In this document: positions 8,234-17,377 of the stretch, in pieces
How positions within the stretch are numbered: the first letter of the stretch is position 1
Layout: every line of letters begins with the position of its first letter
Origin: Candidatus Aminicenantota bacterium
GTDB taxonomy: Bacteria > Acidobacteriota > Aminicenantia > Aminicenantales > Aminicenantaceae
DNA length: 64,000 bases
Direction of reading: 5' to 3'
Assembly: GCA_016927475.1 (NCBI GenBank)
Contig: JAFGMO010000039.1
Coordinates: forward strand, 38,462-102,461
Position numbers and translations under genes: made by a program
Notes under the pieces: generated by a model
Told to the model about the DNA's origin: nothing
The model's input: only the letters and a program-made list of their open reading frames with translations
The model's database searches: none

Positions 8234-9118
8234 TTGGATAGATTCAAAAAGCCGGCGTTGCTCGATATGATGGGCATCGCTTTAAAGAGGTTTAATAAAG
8301 ACGGGTGCACTACCTTCGCCATTGTTATCTCTTATTTCTGCCTTCTATGTGCCATTCCCCTTGTCGCTCTCTTTGCTTTCGCCTCTACGAAGATTCTGGG
8401 GAATTCAGAATTGGCTTTTCGCAGCCTGAACATATTTTCCGATGAATTTTTTGCTCAGCTCGACCCGGAATTTTTTAACAAGCTGAAACATTTGTCTTCC
8501 AGCATTACTAATCTGGGCTGGTTCGGTTTGGCGGGATCATTCATCGCCAGCAGTTTTTTGTTCTCCAAGCTCATCAACTCCATCAACTTTATTTTCAAAG
8601 CCAATTACCAAAAATCTTTCCTTTACAACCGCCTCATGGAATACATGATCATGTTTATTATGGGAATTATCATGCTCATTTCACTGTTCATCACGGTTAT
8701 CTGGACAGCTATCCACCGCTCCATCAGCGAAGTCAGCATCATTGCCAATAATATCAACCCTAAAGTTGTCGACCTGGCCGATAATTTTCTTATCCAATAT
8801 CTCATCCCCTTTACCCTGACCTTCATCGTATTATTTTGCATATACAAATTCATCCCGGAAATAAAGGTCCACACAAGGGCGGCGGCGCTGGCGTCCGTTA
8901 TCGCGGCCCTTCTTTGGGAAATCTTTAAGAGGATTTTTGCTTTTTATGTCGCCCATTTTTCGGCCATCGGGATTGTGCTCTCCAAACTTCTGAAAGGATC
9001 TCTGACATCCATCATCTTCTTCTTGCTCTGGATCACGTTCTCACTCAGCATCATGCTTTGGGGAGCAGAACTGGCAGCCATCGCCAACGAGCGTATCGAT
9101 GAAAAAGAAGCCGTATAA
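8234..9118 (+). CDS. YihY/BrkB family inner-membrane protein
   Basis: A 294-residue protein with about six transmembrane segments. It shows the family features: an N-terminal amphipathic stretch leading into [23 protein letters not shown], the central [24 protein letters not shown], and the C-terminal [26 protein letters not shown] followed by [19 protein letters not shown]. These proteins were once called ribonuclease BN and are membrane proteins of unclear function. The start is a TTG at 8234 without a clear ribosome binding site; an ATG pair 11 codons later is an alternative. The gene overlaps lpxD by 20 bases. Confidence 0.85.
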   Translation: MDRFKKPALLDMMGIALKRFNKDGCTTFAIVISYFCLLCAIPLVALFAFASTKILGNSELAFRSLNIFSDEFFAQLDPEFFNKLKHLSSSITNLGWFGLAGSFIASSFLFSKLINSINFIFKANYQKSFLYNRLMEYMIMFIMGIIMLISLFITVIWTAIHRSISEVSIIANNINPKVVDLADNFLIQYLIPFTLTFIVLFCIYKFIPEIKVHTRAAALASVIAALLWEIFKRIFAFYVAHFSAIGIVLSKLLKGSLTSIIFFLLWITFSLSIMLWGAELAAIANERIDEKEAV

Positions 9119-10160
9119 TGTCTCCTTTTCGTTAAGCGTCGAAGAATTAGCGAAACGGCTGAAATATCCCTATGAGGGAGACGGAAATACCCTTATTACA
9201 GGGGTAGGCAGCCTGGACAAAGCCCAAAAAGGCCACCTGACTTTTCTCAACCAAAAAAAATTCCGGACTCTCCTGGAAACTACCCGGGCATCCGCCGTCA
9301 TACTTACTCCTGAAGAGACGTTTGACAGACTGCCCGTCATCAGGGCGAAAAATCCCCAGCTTGCTTTTATTCAGGCCGTTGAGCTCTTCCTTTCATCACG
9401 GCAGCCTTCACCGGGAATCCATCCCAGCGCTTTCGTTGACTCTTCAGCCAAATTGGGTCGTAATGTCTTAATCGGAGCCCTGGCCTGTATCGGTGAAGAA
9501 GTGGAAATCGGAGACAATACCATTGTTCATCCACTCGCCTGTATTTATCCGAGCGTAAAAATCGGGCGGGATTGTACCATTCACTCTCATGTAACTTTAC
9601 GGGAGCAAACAGAGATCGGGAACCGTGTTATTATTCACTGCGGAGTGGTCGTGGGAGCAGACGGCTTTGGTTATCTACAGGATGAATACGGATCTTCTTT
9701 TAAAATCCCCCAGATAGGAAAGGTGCGCATTGAAGATAACGTGGAAATCGGCGCCAACTCAACCATAGACCGTGCTGCTCTGGACGAAACCGTTATCGGA
9801 GCCGGAACAAAGATCGATAACCTGGTGCATATCGGACACAATGTTGAAATCGGCAGAGACAGCATCATTGTCGCCCAGGTCGGAATATCCGGAAGCACAA
9901 AGATCGGAAAAAACGTGATCATAGCCGGGCAAGCCGGACTTGTCGACAACATCCGTATCGGCGACAGAGTCGTTATCGGGCCTCAAACAGGGGTCCAAAA
10001 AAGCATCCCTGCCGGAGCACAAATCATGGGCTCTCCATCCATGGATTTTAAAAAATACAGCCGGATGACGGTCTCTCTCAAGGGACTAGATGAACTGAAA
10101 AAAACGGTTAGAATGTTGAAAAAAAAGATTTCGGATTTGGAAAAACGGCTCAAATCCTGA
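9099..10160 (+). CDS. lpxD: UDP-3-O-acylglucosamine N-acyltransferase
   Basis: A 353-residue LpxD, which adds the second 3-hydroxyacyl chain to UDP-acylglucosamine in lipid A synthesis. The N-terminal uridine-binding domain (residues about 1-100, including [12 protein letters not shown]) is followed by a long hexapeptide beta-helix with repeated I-G-x motifs (about 105-310), the catalytic-His segment [12 protein letters not shown] near 247-257 and a C-terminal coiled segment ending [13 protein letters not shown]. Length and domain order are normal. With lptD it shows that lipid A is made. Its place behind the F0 genes and yihY is unusual compared with the common bamA-skp-lpxD-fabZ cluster. 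Confidence 0.95.
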   Translation: MKKKPYNVSFSLSVEELAKRLKYPYEGDGNTLITGVGSLDKAQKGHLTFLNQKKFRTLLETTRASAVILTPEETFDRLPVIRAKNPQLAFIQAVELFLSSRQPSPGIHPSAFVDSSAKLGRNVLIGALACIGEEVEIGDNTIVHPLACIYPSVKIGRDCTIHSHVTLREQTEIGNRVIIHCGVVVGADGFGYLQDEYGSSFKIPQIGKVRIEDNVEIGANSTIDRAALDETVIGAGTKIDNLVHIGHNVEIGRDSIIVAQVGISGSTKIGKNVIIAGQAGLVDNIRIGDRVVIGPQTGVQKSIPAGAQIMGSPSMDFKKYSRMTVSLKGLDELKKTVRMLKKKISDLEKRLKS

Positions 10161-10194
10161 ACAGGCGGCAAGGCTCCGCTATTCTTCATATGTA

Positions 10195-10203
10195 TGTTAT
10201 AAT
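10195..10203 (+). promoter_or_regulatory. candidate extended -10 promoter upstream of the sulfatase-fold/TPR gene
   Basis: TGTTATAAT at 10195-10203 is a perfect extended -10 element (TGnTATAAT). No good -35 is seen 17 bases upstream, as can be tolerated with extended -10 promoters. It lies 65 bases before the ATG at 10268. Confidence 0.45.
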
Positions 10204-10267
10204 ATTTATCTGTATTACTCATGCCATTCTGTTTTTCGGATAAAGCTCAGGGTAGAGGATAAACTCC

Positions 10268-12400
10268 ATGAGAAAATTCCCTTTGTGTTCTTTAACCGTA
10301 CCGCTTCTGTTATTCATTACATTATTGTGTTATTCACCGCAGGCTACCGCATTATCTACAAAAAAAACTTCCCTTAATGTTCTTCTCATTTCCATCGACA
10401 CCCTTCGGTCGGACAGGCTGAGCTGCTATGGTTCGAAGACCTTAAAAACACCTCAGATTGATATTCTGGCAGAGCGGGGTGTTCTTTTCGAACGTGCTTT
10501 CGCTCACTCACCGACGACTCTTCCCGCCCATGCCAGCATCCTTCTTGGAACAACCCCCAACCATCATGGAGTCCACGATAACACAAACTTTATCGTCAGG
10601 GATGAATTTACGACCTTGTCGGAATATCTCAAGGGAAACGGCTATGCTACAGCCGCTTTTGTCGGGGCCTATCCCCTTGACGCCCGGTTTGGTCTCGACC
10701 AGGGTTTCGACGTTTACAATGACCACTACGGCAGCCAAAGCGCCAGGGGAAAATCCTTTTACGTTGAACGGAGGGCCGAGGAAGTTATGGCTCCCGCTTT
10801 GGACTGGCTCAAAGACCAAAAAGGTCCATGGTTTCTTTGGATCCACTGCTACGACCCTCATGAACCCTACGAACCACCAGAGCCTTTTTTGTCCCGATAC
10901 AAAAATCCCTACGATGGTGAAGTAGCCTATGTGGATTCGGTCCTGGCCGAACTTTTCGGTTACCTGTCGTCACAAAATCTCTACCAACAAACCATTATAA
11001 TATTTACCGGAGATCACGGAGAATCCCTTGGCGATCACGGAGAAGCCACCCATGCCTATCTGGCTTATAACAGCAGCCTATGGATCCCTTTAATTTTCAC
11101 AGTGCCAGAAAGTAATGCCCGGACCGTTTTAAAACCGGTCAGCCATATTGACATCTTTCCTACGATTTGTGATCTTCTCGAAAAAAAACCGCCCAAAGAC
11201 CTTCAGGGACAATCTTTGAAAAAAACCATCGAAGGAAAAAATCCGGCTGACGAAACCATATATTTCGAAGCTTTATACCCCTATTACAGCCGCGGATGGG
11301 CTCCCATCAGAGGTTTTATCGCCGACGGACTGAAATTTATCGAATCACCCATACCCGAACTCTACGACCTGGAAAAGGACTTCAACGAGCTTCAAAACCT
11401 GGCACCCGGTCAAAAACTGGATGAATACAGGAAAAAGCTGGATCAGTTGATCGAAGAACAAACCCCGGCCGAGATATTGAACGCCCGAAGAAATCCCGAT
11501 AAGCAAACCCTAAGGCGTCTTCAAAGCCTTGGATACATCGGGGGAACATCACCGGGAGAAGAAAAAAATTTTGGTCCGGACAAAGACGTTAAAATCATGC
11601 TCCCGTTTCATAGCAAGACTATGGAAGCCATGGATTATTACCGAAGTGGCGATAAGAACCGGGCTGTCCGAATGCTCAAAGAAATCATCACCGAAAGAAA
11701 AGACATTGATGTCGCCTATTCCAATCTGGCTACGATATACAAGGAAGAACGGAAACTGCATGAGGCACTTCTTGTCCTTGAAGAAGGATTGCAACACCTT
11801 CCCAAAAATTATGAGATTTTCTCCGCCTATCTCAACTTTCTAGTCAACGCCGGCGGTTTTCAAAAGCTTGTCGATACGTTTCACGCCTTTCAACTTAAAG
11901 AAAAAGAATCCATGCCTGAGCTATGGAATTATCTGGGCATCGCCTATGCAAACCTGGGAGAATTTGAGAACGCCCAAAAAGCTTTTCAGAGGGTCTTTTC
12001 CATTGATCCCGAATATTCTTCAGCTTTCACCAATTTGGGTATCCTATATTACTCCCGCTACGCCCGAAGTGGGGATAAATCGGACTTTCAAAAAGCGGAA
12101 GAGACATTAAAAAAGGCACTGATGATCGAACCTGAAGACACCAAGGCATTAAACGGTTTGGGAGGACTTTATTTTCAGAATAAAAATTATGATATGGCGA
12201 TAAGCCAATGGGAAAAAGTCCTGAAAATCGAGCCTTCGCATAAAAATGCCCTCTTCAACCTGGGTACGGTCTATCTGGAAAAAGGAGACAAGAAAAAGGC
12301 CGGCACACATTTCAAAAATTACAAAAACAAATATTATGCCTCACTCTCACCAGCGGAAAAAAAACAGATCGATTCTTTGATCCTTAAATGCGGCCGCTGA
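10268..12400 (+). CDS. secreted alkaline-phosphatase-superfamily (sulfatase-fold) protein with C-terminal TPR repeats
   Basis: A 710-residue exported protein: signal peptide at 1-29, a sulfatase-fold domain at about 35-390 and tetratricopeptide repeats at about 440-690 (for example MPELWNYLGIAYANLGEFENA and SSAFTNLGILYYSRY). The metal ligands are visible: ISIDTLRSDR (D44) and TGDHGESLGDHGE. Arylsulfatases need C/S-x-P-x-R at the nucleophile; here the segment is T83-T84-L-P-A-H88, so Thr takes the Cys place and His the Arg place. It therefore cannot make formylglycine and is more likely a phosphodiester or phosphotransfer enzyme, or a lipid/glycan-modifying transferase of the same fold. Substrate unknown. 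The gene converges on the aminotransferase at 12416. Confidence 0.8.
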   Translation: MRKFPLCSLTVPLLLFITLLCYSPQATALSTKKTSLNVLLISIDTLRSDRLSCYGSKTLKTPQIDILAERGVLFERAFAHSPTTLPAHASILLGTTPNHHGVHDNTNFIVRDEFTTLSEYLKGNGYATAAFVGAYPLDARFGLDQGFDVYNDHYGSQSARGKSFYVERRAEEVMAPALDWLKDQKGPWFLWIHCYDPHEPYEPPEPFLSRYKNPYDGEVAYVDSVLAELFGYLSSQNLYQQTIIIFTGDHGESLGDHGEATHAYLAYNSSLWIPLIFTVPESNARTVLKPVSHIDIFPTICDLLEKKPPKDLQGQSLKKTIEGKNPADETIYFEALYPYYSRGWAPIRGFIADGLKFIESPIPELYDLEKDFNELQNLAPGQKLDEYRKKLDQLIEEQTPAEILNARRNPDKQTLRRLQSLGYIGGTSPGEEKNFGPDKDVKIMLPFHSKTMEAMDYYRSGDKNRAVRMLKEIITERKDIDVAYSNLATIYKEERKLHEALLVLEEGLQHLPKNYEIFSAYLNFLVNAGGFQKLVDTFHAFQLKEKESMPELWNYLGIAYANLGEFENAQKAFQRVFSIDPEYSSAFTNLGILYYSRYARSGDKSDFQKAEETLKKALMIEPEDTKALNGLGGLYFQNKNYDMAISQWEKVLKIEPSHKNALFNLGTVYLEKGDKKKAGTHFKNYKNKYYASLSPAEKKQIDSLILKCGR

Positions 12401-12415
12401 TCAGGTTTTCCTTGT

Positions 12416-13753
12416 TCAAGTATCAATAGCCCTTAATCCCCGGTCGTGGTCGGCTTTGAATTGCTTCAAACGCTCTTCCAGAAGGGGGAACATCTCTTTG
12501 CCGGTCAATGAAACGCAGGCCCGAATGCCCTCTTCACGGCTGCTGCCGGTCGTCACCAGAGATATGGAGCTTATGCCATAATAAAGAAGTTCCTCCACGA
12601 GTTCGACACCCGTAAATCCTGGGTAGGAAAGTGTGAAATAGAAGCCGTCCGCTAATGGTTCGTTCTCATCCTTGTCGTAGACCAGCTTGAATCCATTGGA
12701 GATAAAAAGCTTCTTCATGACTGCGGCCCTCTCAGCATACTCCCGGACAGGTTCCAGGAAGTTGAAACGGCCGTCATTTACAGCCTTCAGCAAACCCGCC
12801 AATCCATATTGATTGGAATGAGAAACCCCTGAACTCAGAGCATACATAGCGCCGAATATGTATGCCCGCCCAAAAATATCGCTTCCAAAAAATTTCTTGA
12901 GGTTTTCCGACTTGGAATCGAACAATTTATCCGAAATTGCGGTCATTCCGATCCGCTGACCCGCTAGACTGAAGGACTTAGAACTGGAGATTAAAAGTAT
13001 GTAGTTGTCCGTATAGTTGGCCACCGTAGGAATAAAGGGAGGTTTTCCCGGTATGGAATAATCTTTTCGAAAATCCATTCCAATATAAGCCAGGTCTTCC
13101 AGGATAACGACATCGTATTTGGTCGCCATTTCCCCGATGATACCCAGCTCCTTTTCGGTAAACACGATCCAGGATGGATTATTCGGATTGGAATAAAGCA
13201 CACATCCAACATCTCCCGCCTCCAGCATGGATTCCAGCTTGCCGCGCAGCTTATCTCCCCGGAAATTATAGATGTCGAAGTTCCGGCTTTCCAGACCGAT
13301 TACATGCGTCTGTCTTTTATTGACGGGAAAACCGGGATCGATGAAAAGAAGTTTATCCTTTCCTTTTATTCGCCGGGTAGTAACCATCATGCCCATGTAA
13401 CAGCCCTGCATGGAACCAACCGTAGGGAAGCAACATTCGGTTCTGACTTTAATATTGATAAAATTTTCAACAAAACGGGAAATCTCTTTTTTCAACTCAG
13501 GTATTCCGTCAAAGGGGGGATATTTCGAGCCTACGCCCTTTTTCAAGGCATCGATCTCCGCCTCGATCGCGATTTGAGGAGGATCGAGACCCGGAACGCC
13601 CATCTCCATACGAATAAATTTCTGTCCTGTGGCTTCCTCGATGTTGTCAACGATACGGTTAAGCTCCCGGATGGATGCCCTGCCGGGACAATCCAGGTTC
13701 ATTTCCTTGATTTTTTCTTTGACGACACTTCTCTTAATGGGTGTCTCCATCAT
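12416..13753 (-). CDS. pyridoxal-phosphate aminotransferase, class I/II
   Basis: A 445-residue fold-type I aminotransferase. It has GSMQGCYMGMM for cofactor phosphate binding, SNPNNPSW (substrate/PLP-ring Asn), VILEDLAYIGMDFR (Asp pairing with the pyridine nitrogen, Tyr) and the Schiff-base Lys in SSSKSFSLAGQRIG. The C-terminal Arg that binds the substrate carboxylate is in GIRACVSLTG. Amino-acid substrate cannot be assigned from sequence. Two start codons, ATG ATG, follow AGGAGAAAAG at good distance. It stands alone between a convergent gene and a 309-base non-coding stretch, so it is probably monocistronic. Confidence 0.88.
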   Translation of the reverse strand: MMETPIKRSVVKEKIKEMNLDCPGRASIRELNRIVDNIEEATGQKFIRMEMGVPGLDPPQIAIEAEIDALKKGVGSKYPPFDGIPELKKEISRFVENFINIKVRTECCFPTVGSMQGCYMGMMVTTRRIKGKDKLLFIDPGFPVNKRQTHVIGLESRNFDIYNFRGDKLRGKLESMLEAGDVGCVLYSNPNNPSWIVFTEKELGIIGEMATKYDVVILEDLAYIGMDFRKDYSIPGKPPFIPTVANYTDNYILLISSSKSFSLAGQRIGMTAISDKLFDSKSENLKKFFGSDIFGRAYIFGAMYALSSGVSHSNQYGLAGLLKAVNDGRFNFLEPVREYAERAAVMKKLFISNGFKLVYDKDENEPLADGFYFTLSYPGFTGVELVEELLYYGISSISLVTTGSSREEGIRACVSLTGKEMFPLLEERLKQFKADHDRGLRAIDT

Positions 13754-14062
13754 TCTTTTCTCCTTTTATGAGGGCTCCAGGCCCGCTGAACATGACTATC
13801 ATTTATGTAGTTTTTCAACCGGCCCAATCTTCCCCGGCCGCCAAAAGAAAATCCATCAAAAATGAAATATCTCCGGCGAAAAAAAGTAATGCGGAAATCT
13901 GCGGAGAAACAGGGGAGTTAAATAAGAAATATTTGATAAAATGAGGTTCGTCAGATGTCACGGCAGCCGATTTTTTAAAAGCGTTAGAAAAGAGACATTC
14001 TAACAGAATTAACCATTTTTTGAAACCAAAGAAAAATCGGCCGAATTTATTAATAATGCAGG
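13754..14062. other. 309-base non-coding stretch containing a stem-loop and a copy of an intergenic repeat
   Basis: No supported gene. A stem-loop GTTAGAA-aagagaca-TTCTAAC spans 13983-14004 without a clear T tract. On the minus strand TGTTAGAAT within this stem resembles an extended -10 element that could serve the aminotransferase, but it is 250 bases from the start. A copy of the 28-base repeat described separately ends the stretch at 14035-14062. Confidence 0.5.
14035..14062 (+). repeat. intergenic repeat copy A (TGTCGGCCAAATTTATGAAT family)
   Basis: Matches the consensus built from the copies at 44739, 53720 and 63515 at 24 of 28 positions (AATCGGCCGAATTTATTAAT then AATGCAGG). It ends one base before the stop codon of the minus-strand gene at 14063. 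Unlike the other copies it has no same-strand gene directly downstream. Confidence 0.5.
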
Positions 14063-14920
14063 TTAATAGCGCACATCCGTCTCAACCGAAAAAAATTTAT
14101 GCCGGGTGTAAGAAACCGATGTTTCGGAATGGATGACTTTTGTTCCGTCTTCTTTGAGATAGGCCTCTTCGATGAACAATCGGCTGGGAAAACGAATTCC
14201 ATTTTTTTCCACTTTGTACTCGGCCGTAACGGTAATGATGGGTTCGAGTCCGGCCCCTCTTGCTCTCTCAACAAGATGTGAATAGTTTTCCAAGGCCTCC
14301 TGATTCCACCTGACTTTGACGATTCCGGCATCGCTCTCCCGGATCCAAAGCGTGCCCGCAAAACGAGGATCCTCGGAAAAAAATTTAGGTGAGGCTTCCA
14401 CCACCAGGATGGTTTCTTGGCCCCAGATTTCCTTATGACTTACGGTGAAATCATACCGATCCCGCCAATACTGGCTCAAAACCATAGGCGCAAAGACAAT
14501 TCTTTTATAAGAAAATTGGTGTGTTTTCAGGTCCGAAGTTTTTTTTATCACCGGTTTTCCATCCTCTTGCAGAAGGATTCTTTTTTCTTCCGTTTCGCCG
14601 TCCTTATAAATGAGCTGGTAATCATAAACAAAGGTTTTTTTTTCGACTCTCCGGAATTTTCCCCTAACAAACCTGGGAATACTTTTGCTGTGTCTGGTCT
14701 TAACGACTTTTTCCGTGACCTCCTCAAGACAAACATAATCAAAAGCGGCCTTCTCCAATTTTCCGCAGTACTCGGATATTTTATCCAAAAAGGAAGAAAG
14801 GTTGGGACTCTCGGAGAATTGAGGATCCCACGATTTTGACCCTTGGGATAATAATGAAACACAGGCAAAAAGAAAAAGAAGAGGCGCCCTTATTTTAACA
14901 AAAAATTTGTAAAAGACCAT
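14063..14920 (-). CDS. exported protein of unknown function
   Basis: A 285-residue protein with a signal peptide (about residues 1-26, APLLFLFACVSLLSQG). I do not recognise a named family. The mature part is rich in beta-strand pattern, with charged segments (GKFRRVEKKTFVYDYQLIYKDGETEEKRILL) and a GTLWIRESDAGIVKVRWNQEAL segment reminiscent of LolA/LppX-like outer-membrane lipoprotein-sorting folds, which is only an impression. It is the second gene behind the VWFA-domain protein, 171 bases downstream on the same strand, and may share its periplasmic context. Confidence 0.7.
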   Translation of the reverse strand: MVFYKFFVKIRAPLLFLFACVSLLSQGSKSWDPQFSESPNLSSFLDKISEYCGKLEKAAFDYVCLEEVTEKVVKTRHSKSIPRFVRGKFRRVEKKTFVYDYQLIYKDGETEEKRILLQEDGKPVIKKTSDLKTHQFSYKRIVFAPMVLSQYWRDRYDFTVSHKEIWGQETILVVEASPKFFSEDPRFAGTLWIRESDAGIVKVRWNQEALENYSHLVERARGAGLEPIITVTAEYKVEKNGIRFPSRLFIEEAYLKEDGTKVIHSETSVSYTRHKFFSVETDVRY

Positions 14921-15091
14921 TACTCACCCCAAAATTCAGCCCTACCAGGGTTTTTCCGAAATACAGACAAAGTATAATGCAACATTTATGCCAGTACGGC
15001 AACCCCTTGTGATTCCGGTCGGAATATAAATAAGCGTCCTGTTTTTATGGCATCTGTTTCTCAGAAGGGACAACCGTTTTTTCTTTTTTAT

Positions 15092-17110
15092 TCAGCGAAC
15101 CTCAAAGAAAAAAGATGTAGCGTTGCTTAAACCGGACAAGCTTTCACTCAGATGAAGAATAAGCTCGTAACCACCCGGCTTCAGTTGAGGCAACACGATT
15201 CTCGACAAAAGACAAACAGCCGCATCCCTATTCTCAATTGCTTCATGAAAAACCTCAATAGGAGATTCCCTACCCGATGACAGCGATTTTAGAAAAGCCT
15301 TCATATCGAAACGGGGCTTTATACCGGCCGGAGGAAAAACTCGGGTTACAGCCATCAAACTTTTTGTGTTTATAGGAATTTCACCGACAACCGGGATCAA
15401 GTTTTTGGCCAAAAAAGGATAAATATCCCCCAAGGAAGGAGCCGCTTGGTTTTGCCGGGATAACCTTATATACTGAACATCTTTCAAGGGCCTCAGAAAA
15501 AGAGAAGGAAAAACTTCCAGCTTTTGAGTTGATGGTTCCGGGATTTCCAGTCCGGCCAATCCCACCGCTCCTCTTCCTGATTTCATGTTCCGAACGGCTA
15601 CGCGGCATTCGTATTGTCCGGGCTTTAGGGAAAAGCATGAATACATGCTGATATTTTTTGCCGGGATTCCGGAAAAATCGACCTCTCCACGGTATGAATC
15701 GACAATGGTCTGCGTTGCATCGATGATGAACGCCACAACTTCCACCTGTCCATCCAGAATATCCTGCAGCTGTTCACTGGACAGACAAAAAATTAAAGCA
15801 CTGTTCGAAGTATTCCCGCCGGAATAAACCAGTATCCTGGCAGAAAACACCTCCGGCGCCTGGGAATAAGGGTTATCGCCCAAAACCAGGTCGACCAGAT
15901 GCAGGGACTTTTCAAGATCGGACATCTTCAAAAAAGGTTTGGGATTGTAGTAACCCGCCTGAGCGGAAACAAGATATTGAGGATTTTTAACCTTGACCTG
16001 AATCCGGTGGAAGGCGCCATCCCATCTGGTATCTATATAATAACCGAGAACATAATAATTTCCGGTCAATGTCTGGATGTCCTCGGCGATGGATTCGTAT
16101 TCGCCGATATCTTCATACATTTTCCCCCCAGAAAGCTCGGCCATGGCCGCCAGGGTTCCTAAATCCAGCCTGTCGAATATGCCTCGAAAATTCCCCCTTT
16201 TTTTCATGGCATTTACCGCAAAAACCTGACAATTGGCTGCGGCCAACTCCCGCCCCATCCAGGCAAAAGCTCCCTTAGCCCTTGAGACACTGCCGCCCGA
16301 GAAAAAGAGAATACTCTTCTGGCCGGGAATAAATGCCAAGGCCTTGGCAACCTCGGTAATCTCCCGTGTCATATCCCCAAGCCCTCTTCGCACATGGGCC
16401 AGTCCGGGATTATGAAAAGGGCGGACAAAGTCGTCGGCGATATTCCCGGGGCCCTCTTGCCCTCCCGACTTAAGGTTCGGGTTTATACCTTGGTCTCTAG
16501 ACTCCGCTTTATGGCTCTTCATGTCTTTTTCCGCCTTTGCAAACTCATCTTCCAAAGTGAGCCCAGGGGGGGTTTTACCAAGAGGAACCCTTTCCGCCTT
16601 CCTGATGGCTTGCTTGACCCGCTCAAAATCCGAAGTCAGATAAACTTTCAGGTTAAGACCGGTCAATGGATCAAAGGTTAAATAACCGATTTCATCCCCC
16701 GGTATAAGCTGGGTTTCGATGAAATGAAGGGCCGCTTTTTTTGATTCCAGAATTCCTGTATCATCATTGGATAATGTGTCGAGCAGGATAAAAAATTTCC
16801 GTTTCATCCGGGCCTGGACGGGTCCTGATGGTAAAATTTTTTCTTCAGGGCTTAACTTTCCCAGCAAATGCTGCTCGAAGTCCGTAATTTTTTGCTCGAT
16901 ACCGTTATCGAAAAGAACAAAATCCTCCCGGCTTAAGTCGGCTACGGGAAGCCCTTTTTTGTCCATTACATAAACCTGAACAAGTTTCAAAACAACAACC
17001 GTTTCATGTTTCGGCTCTTCCTGAATCCCTCCAGAAAAAGGAAATCCCAAACAAACAAAAACGGTCGTCAATACAGATATCCAAACAAACACTATTTTTT
17101 TTTCATTCAT
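15092..17110 (-). CDS. secreted VWFA-related (Acidobacterial-type) domain protein
   Basis: A 672-residue exported protein. After the signal peptide (about 1-25) comes TVVVLKLVQVYVMDKKGLPVADLSREDFVLFDNG, the beta-sandwich lead-in typical of the VWFA-related Acidobacterial domain. A von Willebrand A fold follows with RKFFILLDTLSNDDTG in place of the MIDAS D-x-S-x-S, so metal binding is probably altered, and FIPGQKSILFFSGG at the next strand. The C-terminal half (about 330-672) looks like beta-rich repeats. The start at 17110 was preferred because GGAGG lies 6 bases upstream, five codons after the first Met. Function unknown; the family is a hallmark of Acidobacteriota and relatives. Confidence 0.8.
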   Translation of the reverse strand: MNEKKIVFVWISVLTTVFVCLGFPFSGGIQEEPKHETVVVLKLVQVYVMDKKGLPVADLSREDFVLFDNGIEQKITDFEQHLLGKLSPEEKILPSGPVQARMKRKFFILLDTLSNDDTGILESKKAALHFIETQLIPGDEIGYLTFDPLTGLNLKVYLTSDFERVKQAIRKAERVPLGKTPPGLTLEDEFAKAEKDMKSHKAESRDQGINPNLKSGGQEGPGNIADDFVRPFHNPGLAHVRRGLGDMTREITEVAKALAFIPGQKSILFFSGGSVSRAKGAFAWMGRELAAANCQVFAVNAMKKRGNFRGIFDRLDLGTLAAMAELSGGKMYEDIGEYESIAEDIQTLTGNYYVLGYYIDTRWDGAFHRIQVKVKNPQYLVSAQAGYYNPKPFLKMSDLEKSLHLVDLVLGDNPYSQAPEVFSARILVYSGGNTSNSALIFCLSSEQLQDILDGQVEVVAFIIDATQTIVDSYRGEVDFSGIPAKNISMYSCFSLKPGQYECRVAVRNMKSGRGAVGLAGLEIPEPSTQKLEVFPSLFLRPLKDVQYIRLSRQNQAAPSLGDIYPFLAKNLIPVVGEIPINTKSLMAVTRVFPPAGIKPRFDMKAFLKSLSSGRESPIEVFHEAIENRDAAVCLLSRIVLPQLKPGGYELILHLSESLSGLSNATSFFFEVR

Positions 17111-17164
17111 TCCGTCCTCCCTCAACCGTATCAGGCCGGTAACATCCCGTCCTGGATACCCGGT

Positions 17165-17179
17165 TTTCCATCATGGAAA
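17165..17179. promoter_or_regulatory. 15-base perfect palindrome, possible operator
   Basis: TTTCCATCATGGAAA is symmetric about C17172 and lies in the 267-base divergent region between the VWFA gene and the alcohol dehydrogenase. A second ATGGAAAG half-site occurs about 100 bases downstream in the same region. A regulator site is inferred only from symmetry. Confidence 0.3.
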
Positions 17180-17377
17180 GACCTTCAAGCATGAATACGA
17201 TCTTAAATGAGAAAACGTTATATAATGAACGTGACAATGATGATTTTATTCCATCACCTTTTCCTTTATTATGGAAAGGGCGGTTCTTGGCTCAGAAGCC
17301 GGATTTTTTCGCTCATTCCGGCCCGGATCCTTGTCCCGTCCAGCCCGTATCGTACCGTCAAGGGAAGGAGGAATCCC

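Noticed and set aside
10268..12400. Arylsulfatase
   Set aside because: The C/S-x-P-x-R motif required for formylglycine is absent.
13741..13944. Plus-strand open frame in the stretch upstream of the aminotransferase
   Set aside because: It begins inside the aminotransferase start region, has no ribosome site and a composition unlike the genes around it.
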